From assembly GCA_000507305.1 (NCBI GenBank), contig DF239896.1, positions 1-64,000 of the forward strand: a DNA stretch of 64,000 nt, read 5' to 3'. The position numbers were made by a program, and so were the translations under genes. The stretch is from Breviolum minutum Mf 1.05b.01. Lineage: Eukaryota > Sar > Dinophyceae > Suessiales > Symbiodiniaceae. A model generated the notes under the pieces. It did not search any database and had not been told where the DNA came from. It worked only from the letters and a program-made list of their open reading frames with translations. Shown here piece after piece: positions 33,896 to 46,353 of this stretch; within the stretch, counting starts at the first letter, position 1, and each line of letters begins with the position of its first letter.

Positions 33896-34205
33896 ACAGC
33901 TGGACCGCCTGAGAGAACCAAAAAAAAAAGGTCAGAAAAAAAAATTGGAAATGAACGTTCTCCGAAGTTCCGAAGTATGTTATCGCAATTGATGTTTTTT
34001 GTTGTTTTTTGTTGTTTTTGTTGATGGTAGTCTTGTTGATGTCTTTTGTTTGATCCTGTTGAACCTGAATGTTGGCAAGTTACTTGGGTAAGCTGTAATA
34101 CATCTTCCTCCACAAGGAAACAGGATCTTGCCAGGCCAAACCTGCAAAGACCCGCCATAATGAGTCTATTTGCTGAGCCATCAACTTTCTCAGTTCATCC
34201 GCTTC

Positions 34206-34533
34206 CTAGCTGACATTTTCTAAATCAAGAGGTTTGTACAATTCAATGATGTGGGAAGCCTGGTAAATTCGTTGGAATGTTTGCTGTTTTTCGCGCCCTT
34301 CTGCAATATGCTCATCACGCGCAGCTTGTGCAGCTTCAACATCCGCAGCCATGGCGGGACCATATGAACCATGCACTGACTGCCACAGAAATGTTATAAA
34401 TCTCTCCCGAGTGTACTTGTGAAATGTCAAAAGGAGTGGCTGTTTGCAACATCATCTGGGTGCTTTCCAGAATTACGGCTTCTTCATGGCCCTGAGCTGG
34501 TTGCAACCCAAAGGCAGCAGAGCATTCTGACAC
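34206..34533 (-). CDS. Unassigned gene, last two exons
   Basis: The upstream piece encodes LQPAQGHEEAVILESTQMML and TPFDISQ; the downstream piece encodes MAADVEAAQAARDEHIAEGR, then FQRIYQASHIIELYKPLDLE and a stop at 34206. The coding character is good; the family is not recognised. Confidence 0.5.
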
Positions 34534-35244
34534 TGAAATGTTACCACAGCTGCCAACTTGTTTGCAAAGGCCATGCTTTACACATTGAAGGCATATGCAA
34601 GCATTTCCAAAAAAAGCATAGACGGGAGTTCACTGAAATTGATTGGAAGAACTTGGTACATATCAAGGGGTCAATTGCAAGAATCAATCACATATCAATA
34701 TTTTTCTGAGATACATGAAAATCATGAAACCTAATTCAAATATCATCAAAATGGAATAATCATCCATATGATCTGGTTGGCCATTGCTTTGCCGGATTTC
34801 AAAGACCCTGGCTAGACACTGAGTTACCAGAAGCTGCCAGGCCAGCACCTGTCACGTGCCGAAGGTCATGACCGACTCTGTACCCATGCAAATGGTAGCT
34901 AAGCATTTACGAAATTGAAATCAGGATATGGGATATGTTAGGGTAGTAATGTCTCTATACTTGGGTACAAAGCCCCTTTCATTGATCGGAAGGTCCATTC
35001 TATTCATGCTTCACTGGATCGATACGGTGGTGAAGATGATTGCTAAAAAGTTTCTCCCCTGCAGGTCTCGTAGAGTAAAATTGAAGAAAATGGCTCAAAT
35101 TCCATGAAAATCAAAGCACAATCGCTAGTAGTAAAACTTTTTTCATGACACTTGCAGCCCGCACTTCGCGGAGACAGGTGAAACGAAGATACTCATCGTA
35201 TCCTACTGCTTGCTGCTATAAAACAGATTTTGTTCTTTCATGAG
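34534..35244. other. No gene supported
   Basis: No coding pattern found in this interval. Confidence 0.35.
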
Positions 35245-35400
35245 CTACACCGATTTGCTCCAAGGTCTGGTCTTCGACTCTCCGACCGTGGCAATCTCCG
35301 GCAATTCCTCACATCTTCCCCATTTTGTACAAAGGCACTCCTCCAGTTGCCTGGCAAAAATCTCCCAAACAGGTATATAATTTGTAGCATGGTTTCCTGC
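35245..35400 (-). CDS. Candidate exon
   Basis: Minus-strand frame IFARQLEECLCTKWGRCEEL, PEIATVGESKTRPW, with a stop at 35245. Unassigned. Confidence 0.3.
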   Translation of the reverse strand, partial: AGNHATNYIPVWEIFARQLEECLCTKWGRCEELPEIATVGESKTRPWSKSV

Positions 35401-35978
35401 ACATCTTCGGTTGCTAACCAAATGGATGGTCAAAATTTTTGATGAAACCCAGATTGCCTTGGTGAACTCATCCGCAAAGCGAGTGGCCTAAGTCGCCAAT
35501 GTAAGAGACATAAAAGGCGACTGTTACACTTTTGAGGAGAACTATTAGTATGAACCACAACTGACTCAGATATGCCCTGTGAATGATAATCTGAAATTCA
35601 TTGAAACATTGTTGTTGATTTCATATAAATTCATGATTCATGATTATTTCTTGATATTTCTTGAAATGACGTGCAATGCAAAAGCTACACAGGAGTAAGT
35701 GTATGCAAGTGCACTGCATCAAAGGTTCGATCTCGTTTGAGGCTCAACCACGTTGCCGCTTTGAGGCGTCGACGTCAGTTTGCCCGAGAGGATGATACCA
35801 CTTCTGGCCACGGAAACCTGTGATGCTTCTAATGAATCCAACACTCCTAAATGCTGCACACTTTGACACAATTTGACAGGACGTCATGGAACAATCTTAG
35901 GTCATATTAACATGAAACTAGGATGGTAAACTAACCAATGCGCGCAACGTAGCGAAATGATTCAAGATTCAAGATTCA

Positions 35979-37049
35979 CTATGTTGCATAAGGCAACCAT
36001 AAGACACCGAATTTCTTGCCTCCATTTTGATAGCGGTAGGCTTCCTTCCAACGCTCTGCAAGTTTCGCCTCTCTTCTTGCCAATCTTTCGCTAGGCTTTT
36101 GTAAATCAATTGAGCTGGCCTTTGACCTGAAATTGAACAGAGGCATCTTTCGATTTCGAGAAACTTCAGACTTCAAAGCAATGGAGAAAGCGAGCATCAA
36201 GTGCTGTTGTGCGCATTGAAAGATATTGAAAGTCTTTTCATTCATGGAAAATAGTCATAGATGTTCCGTGTTCCTTTGCAATGTGTGCGATATGGAAGTC
36301 ATATTCTACTTAGGGTGGTCTTTCTCATGCGAAATTCTCTCAGGTCCCAACACAGTGGATGCAGTGACATCAGATGGCGTTGGTGCCTTACCTTCCCCAA
36401 ATCGTGGTGCTAAGATGTTGGGAGCAGAAGCCGACAATACGGAGGATTTCTTCGTAGCTCCACTTCCCTGCTGCAAAGCCAAGAGATGACTTTCTGGAAT
36501 GGACGACAATACTGAAAGTGCAGATGGTGGAGCAACAGATAGACAACTTGGAGCTGTCACCAGTGGTGCAGAGACATTGCTTTCACTAAAGTCGCAAGGA
36601 GCCTTCCATTCCCAGCCCACGCCATAGCGAATCTTCTTCTTGCGCATCCGTGCAGCAGCATCCCCTGGTGGAAGCAACAACCATCCGTGCTCCTGGTAAG
36701 ACGTCTCGGGATACGGATATCGCTGCCGTGACCCGGCCGCTTGCATGGCGATGCAGCGGCGAAATTCCCTGGCCTCCGGCCCATCAGGATCCCATCCATG
36801 CTTTGCAGGATCAAATCCTTCGGTGCTAAGGCCATCCTTCTGTGGATTCACATGTCCTGGTTTGAACTTGGCAGGAACATCATCTACACTGACAGCAGCA
36901 CGAATTGAAAAAGCTGCATGTGAAGTGGCATTGACCTTATCTTCTTTTTCAATCCTCTGCGTCCACAAAATGCTTTCTCGGATGTCAGGGACTCTGCGGC
37001 TACCAGACATGCCACCGGGAAAAGCCTGACTAGAGCCAAGGTCGTGCAA
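35979..37049 (-). CDS. Conserved-looking hypothetical protein, two exons
   Basis: Large exon 36306-37049 (ATG 37049, or 37010 starting MSGSRRVPDI) encodes a hydrophilic protein: VNPQKDGLSTEGFDPAKHGW, YPYPETSYQEHGWLLLP, RMRKKKIRYGVGWEWKAP, then a Ser/Ala/Pro-rich tail. A second exon ends RLARREAKLAERWKEAYRYQ, FGVLWLPYAT and stop at 35979. No catalytic domain. The YPYPETSYQEHGW segment recalls short aromatic motifs of ciliary microtubule-associated proteins, but that is only a resemblance. The exact junction between the exons is not fixed. Confidence 0.6.
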
Positions 37050-37293
37050 ACATGTCGAAAAGGTTTGGATGTTTTGCCTTTTTGAGTGCAGGAGCTTTCA
37101 AGCTGTACAAGAATTAACCGCCTTCATTGGTATAGAATGGTGTTTGCTTTGTTTGCTTGGATTTGCCAATGCTGGCTCTGAGAATCTGTTCTGAAGCTGG
37201 ATGTGAATTCAAGGAGTGAGCCAAATGCCACAGAAAACCACATCAAACAGTGCCCATATACCACACATATTCACAAACATCGAGTCTACCCGC

Positions 37294-37450
37294 CTACCCT
37301 TCATTCCAGACTCCAAGCTTCTTCCAACCCATGCCCAACATATCGGAGCGCATAAGCTGGTCGGTGTCGCCAGGTTTTGCCCATGCGGGAGCCTCCCAAG
37401 ACTGTGGAACTGTGGCTCGCGTCACCTGGCAGGTTGGGTCAGTGCGGGAG
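37294..37450 (-). CDS. Candidate exon upstream of the 37-kb gene
   Basis: CQVTRATVPQSWEAPAWAKP, TDQLMRSDMLGMGWKKLG; hydrophilic, aromatic-rich and similar in style to the exon at 36306-37049. Possibly the same gene. Confidence 0.4.
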
Positions 37451-38928
37451 TAAAATAGCATAGAATAACCAAAACACATCAAAAAATAACACGCCTGCGG
37501 CCCGATCGAAGCTCTTGGGGCATAGCCCGCCTTTTCCCGAACTGATCGGGCAGCCTGCTTTGCACAGCCAAGTTCCACTACTGTACTGCTGTGCTTCACG
37601 CATTTGACTGCTCTCACTGTGCAACAACTTTTATGGTTTCCGGAACCGTTGAAAGGATTTCCAATTGATACAAGGACCAATCACAAGAACTGCGGATATT
37701 TTCCAGCACCAGGCCATGCCCAATTTAGTTGGCATTCTACACCACAGGAAAGTGCATGCTGAGCTGCTTGGAAAGCCAGCACCCGAATTTGGAATCAATC
37801 AAACATAAGTATAAATCAGTTGCAAAAGTACTGCAGACCTACCATCCCTGTTGCTGGATGCCACTCACTGTGAAGATACCTGGCTCGGCAAGGTTTTCCA
37901 TGAGCCACTCGTACGTATTACGGGTTCACCCCAAACAAAAAAAAACGCTGCATCTTTTTCTGCGTCGCAGCACAGTGTCACACCCCCAAGCGGGGCTCAC
38001 TAAGTTGTAAGCAAACCTGGAGAGGCTGCCATAAGCCATGAACATTGCATTCCCAAATTGATACTGTACTGAGCACGACTTGTAGATACAAAATGAGTTG
38101 AAAGTCGCAAAGTGATGTCAGAAAAAGAACTCTTAAGTGGGAGTTCTGCAGCAAGACTTTCAGACCATTTCATACAAATAACAAATACCATACACTTCGT
38201 TCTTAAGTTGTTAGGTCATTACAGCATCAGCTGCTACTCCAGTAGCTTTTACCAGCTCTGACCAGCAGTGTGGTTTTTGTTTCCTTAGGCCTTAAGCCCC
38301 GCCTCACAGGAAAACATATCCTCAGGTGACACACCAACAAATGCGAATCCAGGTACCCACCCAAGTCGATCCAATCACAGCATCCCTCCGAGGTGAAGAC
38401 GAGACGGCTCCGACTCAGAGGGTTTCTTCGGCGTATCTCCACCAATGGCTGCCACAACCTTGGGGAGATCCATCCATCTCTTTCTGCAGGTCACAGGTGT
38501 TTGATGGTTTTTGCAATTCTATCACAAAAGATCTTGAGTTCATCATTCTCAAGTATGCATTCATGTCAAGTTTCTATAGATTGCATCTATATATTTACTG
38601 TACACTTTACACTATACACATTGATATATATGTAAGATCATATATTTTCGCAATCATCTACTTTGTATGTGAGACATGATGCTACAATGGTATTCAATAT
38701 ATCATACATGTTTCTACTTTATGAAATGATGATTCTCAAGATTGCTTGAGATAAATGTATTTAAATACATCATAGGAAATGGCCTTTCATGATTGCAGCC
38801 TAGGGATCCAAACTATTGCTGGAGTTCCTCCAAGTAGAATCACGGCGCCAAAGCATAGAAGCAACACCGCACTCCAAAACCTGGAGCAATGCCCTAGCAA
38901 CTCATCTTGTATGTGGGTCATACTGAGA
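37451..38928. other. Mostly non-coding, one small candidate exon
   Basis: A minus-strand piece near 37850-37910 reads EWLMENLAEPGIFTVSGIQQ. Otherwise nothing supportable; AT-rich tracts at 38580-38720. Confidence 0.3.
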
Positions 38929-39012
38929 TACTGATGGAAGAAATCCGGCTAAGCAGTTGAGGTTGGTAGTTTACCCCACCCAGCTGGTGCAGGACTTCTT
39001 CCATCAACAGTA
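38929..39012. mobile_element. MITE family C, copy 1 (degraded)
   Basis: Ends TACTGATGGAAGAAATCC and, reversed, TACTGTTGATGGAAGAAGTC, with GGTGCAGGA inside the right arm as in the copy at 53405. No clear target duplication. Confidence 0.7.
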
Positions 39013-39525
39013 TGGTACAACTTCTGACTGAATGAGAAGGATTATATAATTCTATGGCAGAACGTGTACCTCAAATATTTCGTGGGTATCTCATGGGCAA
39101 TTTCTGTTGAAGGTTGTAAAAAATCATCCGAAACAGGTGCGCCTGTATGTGCTGCCAGGTATGGTTCGATCACGTAATCGGAGGTATAGCAATGATGGCA
39201 TAACCTCAAGAAGAAAAACAATTGTTCTGAAAGACTTGAAGAGATCATTCAACCAATGGTGGCTACAAGACCCAGGTAGAACACACGCATACAGTACACA
39301 CATGTACACACAGTAGATTCATGGCAAAAAACATGGCAAAACAACATGCTAAACAAAACAGTTGTCAGTTTTTGGCAACGAAAAACAAAACTATGGCTCC
39401 CACATATGCTCCAAGGGACAAACCCAGTGCGCCTCATCGTGGCTGACCATTAACGTGTATTTGAAGATCTGGTAATTTTTTATAGGAGATACATCGTCAA
39501 TCCGGGTCCATTTTCCACTGCTGTG

Positions 39526-41490
39526 TTAGTTTACCGGAGTGTATATTTTCCAGTGTGCCCCCAAAACTGAAAATATTACCCCCTGGCCTGTCAGCGCAAA
39601 AGCAATCCTGGTATCAATGAAGGCGTCGATTCCAACACAAGCGATTGCAACCTTAAAAATCCGGTTGCATGGAGGGTTTGGATGTTGAGCTAGTCGCCAA
39701 AAAAGGACAGGTCCCCCCAACGATGCACACGATGGCGACTCTGGGATCACTCGTGCTGTTGGGGTTTGCCTTGACAAAGACGAGATCCAACTATACATCT
39801 GCGAAAAGGTGCATCTGAAGACCTCTGACTATCTTGACATATCTACGTATATTAGTCTTAGCTACCTACACCAACAGGCAGAAGCTTCTTTTTACAAAGT
39901 TTGGCCATGCTCGGCTTAAAATGGACATACTCCAAAAATGTTTGCACCACACCAACAAGCTCTTTTGATGACTCAAACTCCCTCCGGGTGCCATGCCATC
40001 TTGCAGAAGAGCTCGATGGACTCGATGCATGGAAATCCCACGATGGCAACCAAGAGCAGCGAACATACTCCCACCACCTCAGGCAAGCAGGTATATCAGG
40101 TATGAACAAAACTTCCAAAAAGGCAACAACAATGTCAATAGGTGCAACAGCAACTTGCCCATGTCACACAGGGGCCATCACTGCAGAAGTCAACTGTGGA
40201 AGCGCCTGCCTGACAGGGATGCTATGATGGGTTTTTTTGATGATTTTTGGCTTCTTGACATGTCAGTCAGTCCATCTCAAATAGAATCAAGGCTTTCCAG
40301 TCAAACACATAGCAAATCAGAGACTGAAAGCTGTTCTGGGCATCTGACAGAAGTGATAGATTTTGCAGGGAGAGTTCCCTCGGGCAGGGATAGATCTTGC
40401 ATCGTGTTTTGCTGATCTACTTACTGCCGCTACCATAATTCTGGAGAAGTCGCTTGATCTCACCACCATAGGCGAGCGAACCCGTAAAGCCAACGAGCAA
40501 GTAGATGCAAACACCTGGTATGTTGCCAGGTGATGAGGGATTGATTTCTGCAACATGTTGATCCATTTTGATTTTTTGGCACATTTTTAAGGCTTTTTTA
40601 AATGAATGATTCATATAATTAGGTAGCTTTTTTTTGAATGATTCCATCTTTTCGCCGAGTTGCTGAAAGCAATACTGGTTCTCACCACCGCTCGCATGGA
40701 TCTGGCCTTGAGATGGAGCTTTTTCATCCTCTAAAGTCTCATGTTGCTGCCAAGCTAAGACCCACGCAGCAGCTGCCACAGATCCACATTCTGCCACTTT
40801 GTCTCCGACCAACTGCAGCAGTTGCAGTTTTTGGAAAAAACAATTACGAAGGGCTTGAGATATCTTGAAACTACTATAAATATAATGATCTCACTGTCTG
40901 ATAAAAGGCTTTGTCAAAGACAATGTGAGCGTTCTCCTTGAAACATGCAGCTCAGTGTTTGTAGTTTGTGTTTTCGTGTGCGCGCCACTAGACTTCTGAA
41001 CTGTGCCACTTGGGGCCAGACAGGAAAAACTGCAAAGACCATTGAAAAGGAGAAGGCCAGGGTGGCCATGTTCTGCAAACAAAAAAGTCATGCACTCACA
41101 AACAATCTACTAAGTACTCCTTTCATGGCACAGCAGCTTGCAATTGCCTACCTTTCCTGGTGCTTCGTCTATTTCCAAGAAGCGGTCCTCCAGAATGTTG
41201 AACACAATGTGTTCAGGACTACCAGCTTCATGTGAGGGCTCCTGGCAGACCCGCGAAGGTGGCATTCTGGACAGCTACAGTATGCCACAGTTGGCCAATT
41301 CCTTGTTGTCGCCCTTCGCAAGAATCAACACGCAATTGCCCACAAAAATAATAGCAGCCTCCGCGAAACACACACAATGTCCACTTGAAAGTAGAGCGGA
41401 GTAGTTGATTTGCCACACTCACTTTCGCTTTCTTTCAACTAAGCACACTGCCGCGGACATGCAGAAGACACCCACTGTGGAGATCATGGC
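39526..41490 (-). CDS. Multi-exon membrane protein gene, unassigned
   Basis: A run of minus-strand coding pieces rich in hydrophobic helices: about 41415-41490 (AMISTVGVFCMSAAVCLVER), about 41285-41395 (FAEAAIIFVGNCVLILAKGD), about 41150-41235 (EAGSPEHIVFNILEDRFLEI), about 40940-41080 (MATLAFSFSMVFAVFPVWPQ), about 40700-40812 (GDKVAECGSVAAAAWVLAWQ), about 40417-40525 (NIPGVCIYLLVGFTGSLAYG), about 39995-40090 (GVCSLLLVAIVGFPCIESIE) and about 39526-39800 (VFVKANPNSTSDPRVAIVCI; IFKVAIACVGIDAFIDTRIA). At least six potential membrane segments. No signature was recognised, and more than one gene could be present. Frame choice is ambiguous in the last two pieces. Confidence 0.5.
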
Positions 41491-42700
41491 CTAGCAAAAA
41501 ACCATAAAGCATGTAAAAAATTTAGCAGCTGATTGTGCTACTGCTACCATCTATTCAGCCAATGATGCATCACGAACCCATCAACTCTGCCAAGATTGGA
41601 ACATTTTCACCCATGGATCGCTTCAGAAGTTTCCTGGGAGGAAGGTCGATCACCCGATTGTGACATGTCAAACCAATTGGATGGGAAATGGTAGGTTCCA
41701 CACGGCATTGAAATCATCACAAGAATCAACCTCACAAGATTCAAAGATTCAAGTGCCAGGAGTGCTGGAAAGTCGAGTTGTAGTGAAAAACTTCTGATGC
41801 AATGAATAACTCCGAACTGCCTATTGGGAATTGGTTTCCAACTACTTCAGATTATCTTTTTTAAACAATTACGTATACTAGTAATACTTCTTTTTACTGT
41901 ATTAACATGTTTTCCTGGGCACTTCAAAATCACTACGTGGCCAATCCTAATCCTAATCCGTGCAATCCGCGTTTTGGGGGCCAACCCCTCTAATCCGCAA
42001 TCCGGTGGATTACGACCAATTTGGGGGTTACTCTTTCTGTCAGCTCGGCAGATATAAAGGAAGAGAAACAAAGAAGCAGAAAAGGAAGGCAATTTGGGGG
42101 NACATGAAGTGTTTTTGTCAGATGTGAAGAGTTACACTTAGTAAATGTGAAGTGAACAATGTCAACAATGAATTGAATTTCCATAAAAATGGAAATACAG
42201 TACATCTGGGCTCTTAGCTAAAAGCTCTGTCGCAGAGGATAAGTAGCTTAAAGATGCCTCAGATCAGCTGGGACAGGCAACAGGAGTTCTATCTAGCCGC
42301 TAGCACTTCAGATGGGGAATTTGAATATTCTTGAAGACACTAGCCTACAACCTACAAGCTGCCCCAGACCCAAAGCAACGCTCAGTCCAAAAAAAGAAAC
42401 TTTGAGGTCCAAACAATAAACGTGGTGATGCCGATCACAAAGGCCTGATGGTGACATCAAATCATCACTTCTCTCTCTCTAGGTCGAAATCTGAGCTTCC
42501 TACCATGGCAAATTGACCACCTCGCCCGAAGGCAGTTTTCGCGATCTCCTGTCATCGCGAAAATGGCAGCAGTGCAGCATATCAGCAACATGTTCTGCGG
42601 AAGTTCATGATAGTTCATGCATCCCAAAGTGTTTCAATTTGCCAAAATCCATCAAAATTGAGGAACTACACTGAGAATCATTTAAGCTTCCCAATGAATT
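41491..42700. other. No gene supported; AATCCG-rich patch
   Basis: The segment 41940-42010 contains several AATCCT/AATCCG words, and an ambiguous base lies at 42101. No coding pattern. Confidence 0.4.
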
Positions 42701-42961
42701 TTAGACAAAATCACCTAAAACCCACCTAAACTCACCTAGAAAAAACACCCCTTGTTTGGCCTCATACTTTGACCGCGAGTGAATCTCTGCACAGTCCAAG
42801 AGTCGCTCAATGGCCGTGTTGGCCAAAAAGCCTAAGACCTCGACAGCCAGGCACGAAGTAAAGACTTGGGAATTTGTTTCAAGTTGCAAATTTGAAAAGA
42901 AAGGACCCTCCAATTTTCTTGACAAGCTACACAAAACGTGGTTAAATGACTCAGGCATCAT
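42701..42961 (-). CDS. Candidate exon
   Basis: FNHVLCSLSRKLEGPFFSNL, VFTSCLAVEVLGFLANTAIE, RLLDCAEIHSRSKYEAKQG; convincing coding composition, family unknown. May belong with the membrane-protein exons downstream. Confidence 0.45.
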   Translation of the reverse strand: MMPESFNHVLCSLSRKLEGPFFSNLQLETNSQVFTSCLAVEVLGFLANTAIERLLDCAEIHSRSKYEAKQGVFFLGEFRWVLGDFV

Positions 42962-43164
42962 TAGGGCATATTAGCTGCCAATGAGTTAATGTCTGCATCC
43001 CACTCTTTTGCTGAAAACACGTTTCCGCGAGAGTTTTTCAAGGCTTGGCCTTTTGAACTCTCAGGGTCATGGGCACAGCCATCACTTGCTGTTTCTTCTA
43101 TAGCCTCTTTGGGACGAATCCAAATTCAGACTCATCTTGTTGAGGTTTGAGTGATTCCCATGCC

Positions 43165-43350
43165 TTAGATCATTGAATCACATGGGTCCATCTCTGGTGG
43201 TGGTATCATCGGGAATGTCAATGGCATCTTTGAGTTGTATGAGTTATGAATGCAGCTTGGACACAAGGAAGGCAAAGAGACCTTGCAGTGGTGCAAGATG
43301 AGAAACTTGAGCTTGGCAGCGACAAATTCAGAGATGACCATAAACATACC
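43165..43350 (-). CDS. Candidate exon, hydrophobic
   Basis: MFMVISEFVAAKLKFLILHH then CKVSLPSLCPSCIHNS; could include a membrane segment. Unassigned. Confidence 0.3.
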   Translation of the reverse strand, partial: GMFMVISEFVAAKLKFLILHHCKVSLPSLCPSCIHNSYNSKMPLTFPMIPPPEMDPCDSMI

Positions 43351-43480
43351 ATACGCAATAAGAAATAGTCGTAGATTCTACAATTTTGAAGCATTAACAT
43401 TATTATGGACTAATGACTGTGAATATATTGTATTCATCTGCGGGCACATCTGCTATATATCTTTTCAAGATTAAGAAACA

Positions 43481-43585
43481 TACCCTCCAGGGGATTAACA
43501 TATCCCCCAAAAAATGGCATTTTGAAGATGATTTTCCTTTTCCCCAGGTGGGATATGTTAATTCCCTGGAGGATCCTGGAGGGTA
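43481..43585. mobile_element. MITE family D
   Basis: Long terminal inverted repeats: TACCCTCCAGGGGATTAACA on the left, mirrored by TGTTAATTCCCTGGAGG on the right, with an extra ATCCTGGAGG duplicated at the right end. Inner arms TATCCC/GGGATA extend the palindrome. Confidence 0.75.
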
Positions 43586-43599
43586 TATCTTTTCATATC

Positions 43600-44323
43600 G
43601 GTAAAACCCGTGGCTTTTCGGGACGCCGGGTCACTGAAGGGTTGATTCGACTCTCAGATGGACCTCTTGGAGGCGAAAGTGCCTGCGCTGACCGCTGACC
43701 CCCAGGGTTTTTCTCAGATTCTGATTAAAGTTGCCATGATTGCCTCTTACACATTTACAATTTGTATTGTTAGTAATTTTCAATATAAATTGTATGTTTT
43801 TGGATTTTCATGTGCATATCACGAATCATATCATTGTCATGTTGATCAATTAATGTCTGCAATGTTAATGGTCTTCCCACAATATGTATGGGTACAATGA
43901 CATCGCATGAAAATTTAGTATCCTTGAAATTGCCATTTATCATATTGGATGGCGTTCTTATATATCATGCTGCCATGCTGATGTGCCAGAAATCTGCCTC
44001 TCTGCCAGATCGATGATAGCCTTTGGAGTCCTCGCGACCGCCTTTCTCCCCCTGTAAGACTTGCCGTGCACCTGAATTTTGTGCAACAAACATGGCATGG
44101 GAAAGGGGTGTTTTTTCATAGCTCTCCTATTCCAAGCAATGCCATGATGCCAGCCTCGCAGATCACTTTGTTCCACAGTGGACAGGACAGATGCCTATTC
44201 CAACACAGGAACACAAATTAACAGTAAAGGGGTGTCCAGTGAAGTGAAATCATGAATGATGAGAGATGTGTAGACATCTTGCTGGTCTCAACAAAGAAAT
44301 ACATCTGGCCGGTGACAAATCGC
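43600..44323. other. No gene supported
   Basis: No exon with a domain or splice pattern. Confidence 0.35.
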
Positions 44324-46353
44324 TTAGCAGCATCTCCTCGCCTCCTCCTTGTCGGAGTAGCCGAGCTTACTTCGCTCCTTGCGCACCTTCTCGCGCAACT
44401 TTTCCAAGCGGGCAACACGAATGAGGCCGTCATCATAAAGTCGCTGAAAGACGGTCTCATCTCCTGAAGTTTGCTCACTTTCCAGCAACAATCCAAGATG
44501 CATTCAGATTCAGTTGGGGCATCTTTAGTTTTCTTTCTGAGCACAAAGGCCCAAACAGTTTTCTAATTATAATTGCAATATGAACGCAATCAACACAACA
44601 ACTGACAAATATGAAATATACACAAAAATACACGTTCACAATTTCAATGTCTGTGTAAGTGCGATTCAACATAATTCACAAGGCGACGGCAAAAAAAGCT
44701 GAAAACCACCTTTTGCAAAACATGTATCAAAAAAACGCCGAGGATCTCAAGAACTCATCCATCCCAGTCTCCACAGCAAGTTCCTTTGCTTCACTTCCGA
44801 AGCGTTGTCGATATTTTTCCAGCACATCTCGGAATCTCATTTGTAACTCTTCAATGATGACACGCAATCTGTTGCCATCACTAAGATGTTCCTCTATGAT
44901 TGGACTGGTGATTTCACTTTGAGTTTCTTGGGTGCAAGTGTTGTTACGCCGGTCAAGCTCGGCTCTCATGTCATTAGCTTCCTCCACAATCTGGGCGTGA
45001 TTCTGATAAATAACCTCCAGTTCCTCCTCCAAGCGTTGACGTTCACAAATCCGAACATCATCCAGTTGCTTCAACTCCTCTTGAAGTTGTTCCATGTCCA
45101 AATGTTGCTGATTGCATTTCTGTTCGAAGCAGCTCAGTTCTATTTGCATTCCTCGGATGGTACAACGCATATCTTCAATTTGACCTTGTTGCTGGGTTGC
45201 TGCTGTTTCTGCCTCACTCAAACGCTCTTGCAACACCTCTCTCGAAGCCCGTTCTTCATTGAGCTCTTCATCCAAGCGTTGTTTCTCGTCAACCTGATCT
45301 TGGATCATCTTGTCACGACTCTCAACAGCGACCGTCAAATAATCGATATGCAATCGGTTTTGCTCCAGCTCAGCCTTTTGATGCTCCGACAAGTCCCGAA
45401 GTTCCTCCAAACTTTCTTGCCAGGTGGGCTCTTGTTCTTTCAAGACCTCGTAAGCTTTGGATGTATCAGCAAGATTACTCTTCACCTCCTGTGCAGGAAA
45501 GGAGGTAAAGCTTGAATTGTGGGGAACTTCCAGGGATTTCCAGGTCAATTAGTTCATGCACCATTTCCTTATCAAATTCCTCTATATTTGTATGTATATG
45601 TGTTCCTGTTTTGAAAAAACGGGAACAAAACACTTTCTGATCCCCTCATTCCACTCATGTTTCCAAAACCATCCAAAACCAACATCATTCAACATCCATG
45701 TCCTCCAGTTCTTTTCGAAGATTGGTACTTTCTGACTCAGCATGCTCCAGCCGTGCTTGCACCGCTTTTTTTTGGACACGCACCTTTTGGAGGCCTGACT
45801 GCACTTGAAGCAATTCATCCATCCCTGCACCTTCTTCCTGTTTCAACAGGGTTTCTGCATAGCGGGTTAGAGCTTCAACTAACGAAGGGGGAGCAGTTCC
45901 ACTTTGAAGTTGTCGGACTTTATCACAAACAACAGCGATGACTAACCTTTGTTGCTCCTCATCCATATAGGTCAAGGGTTCATGAAAGGTCACAGCATCT
46001 TCCTGTAGAAATTCACTTAGGTGACAGCCATCTCTCATTGCAGCAATCTGCTTCATGGCAGTTAAGTTGCATTCCGTCAGTTTCTGTTTGTAGTGCTGAA
46101 CTTCCTGAAGAGCTGCTGCTAAAGGGCCCTCATCATCATCAAACATGACATCATCTGCTTCATGCAAGCAACATTTGCACATTTCCTCCGCGAAGCTCTG
46201 AAGATTGTTATCATCAAGAGGTACACCAAATGCCTTGCTGTAGCTCCCAATGACCTTTTGAAAGCCATTGCTTTTCTGGACTTTGAGGAGGAAGGAGGTT
46301 TCATTTAGCTTTGTCCACCCATGGAAACTGACCATCTCTGGCTGAGGTGACAT
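44324..46353 (-). CDS. Coiled-coil protein, three exons
   Basis: Exon 1, 45703-46353 (ATG, MSPQPEMVSFHGWTKLNETS), exon 2 from 45488 to about 44750, exon 3 44324-44463 with a TAA stop. Exon 1 has a folded N-terminal part (GFQKVIGSYSKAFGVPLDDN) and then charged helices; exon 2 is an almost continuous coiled coil (RDKMIQDQVDEKQRLDEELN, HLDMEQLQEELKQLDDVRIC); exon 3 reads VFQRLYDDGLIRVARLEKLR, EKVRKERSKLGYSDKEEARR. The total is about 500 residues. Likely structural or cytoskeletal; no motor or enzyme domain. The end of exon 2 is not fixed. Intron 1 has a GA donor (CTGGAG|GACATG) and an AG|GAGGTG acceptor. Confidence 0.75.
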
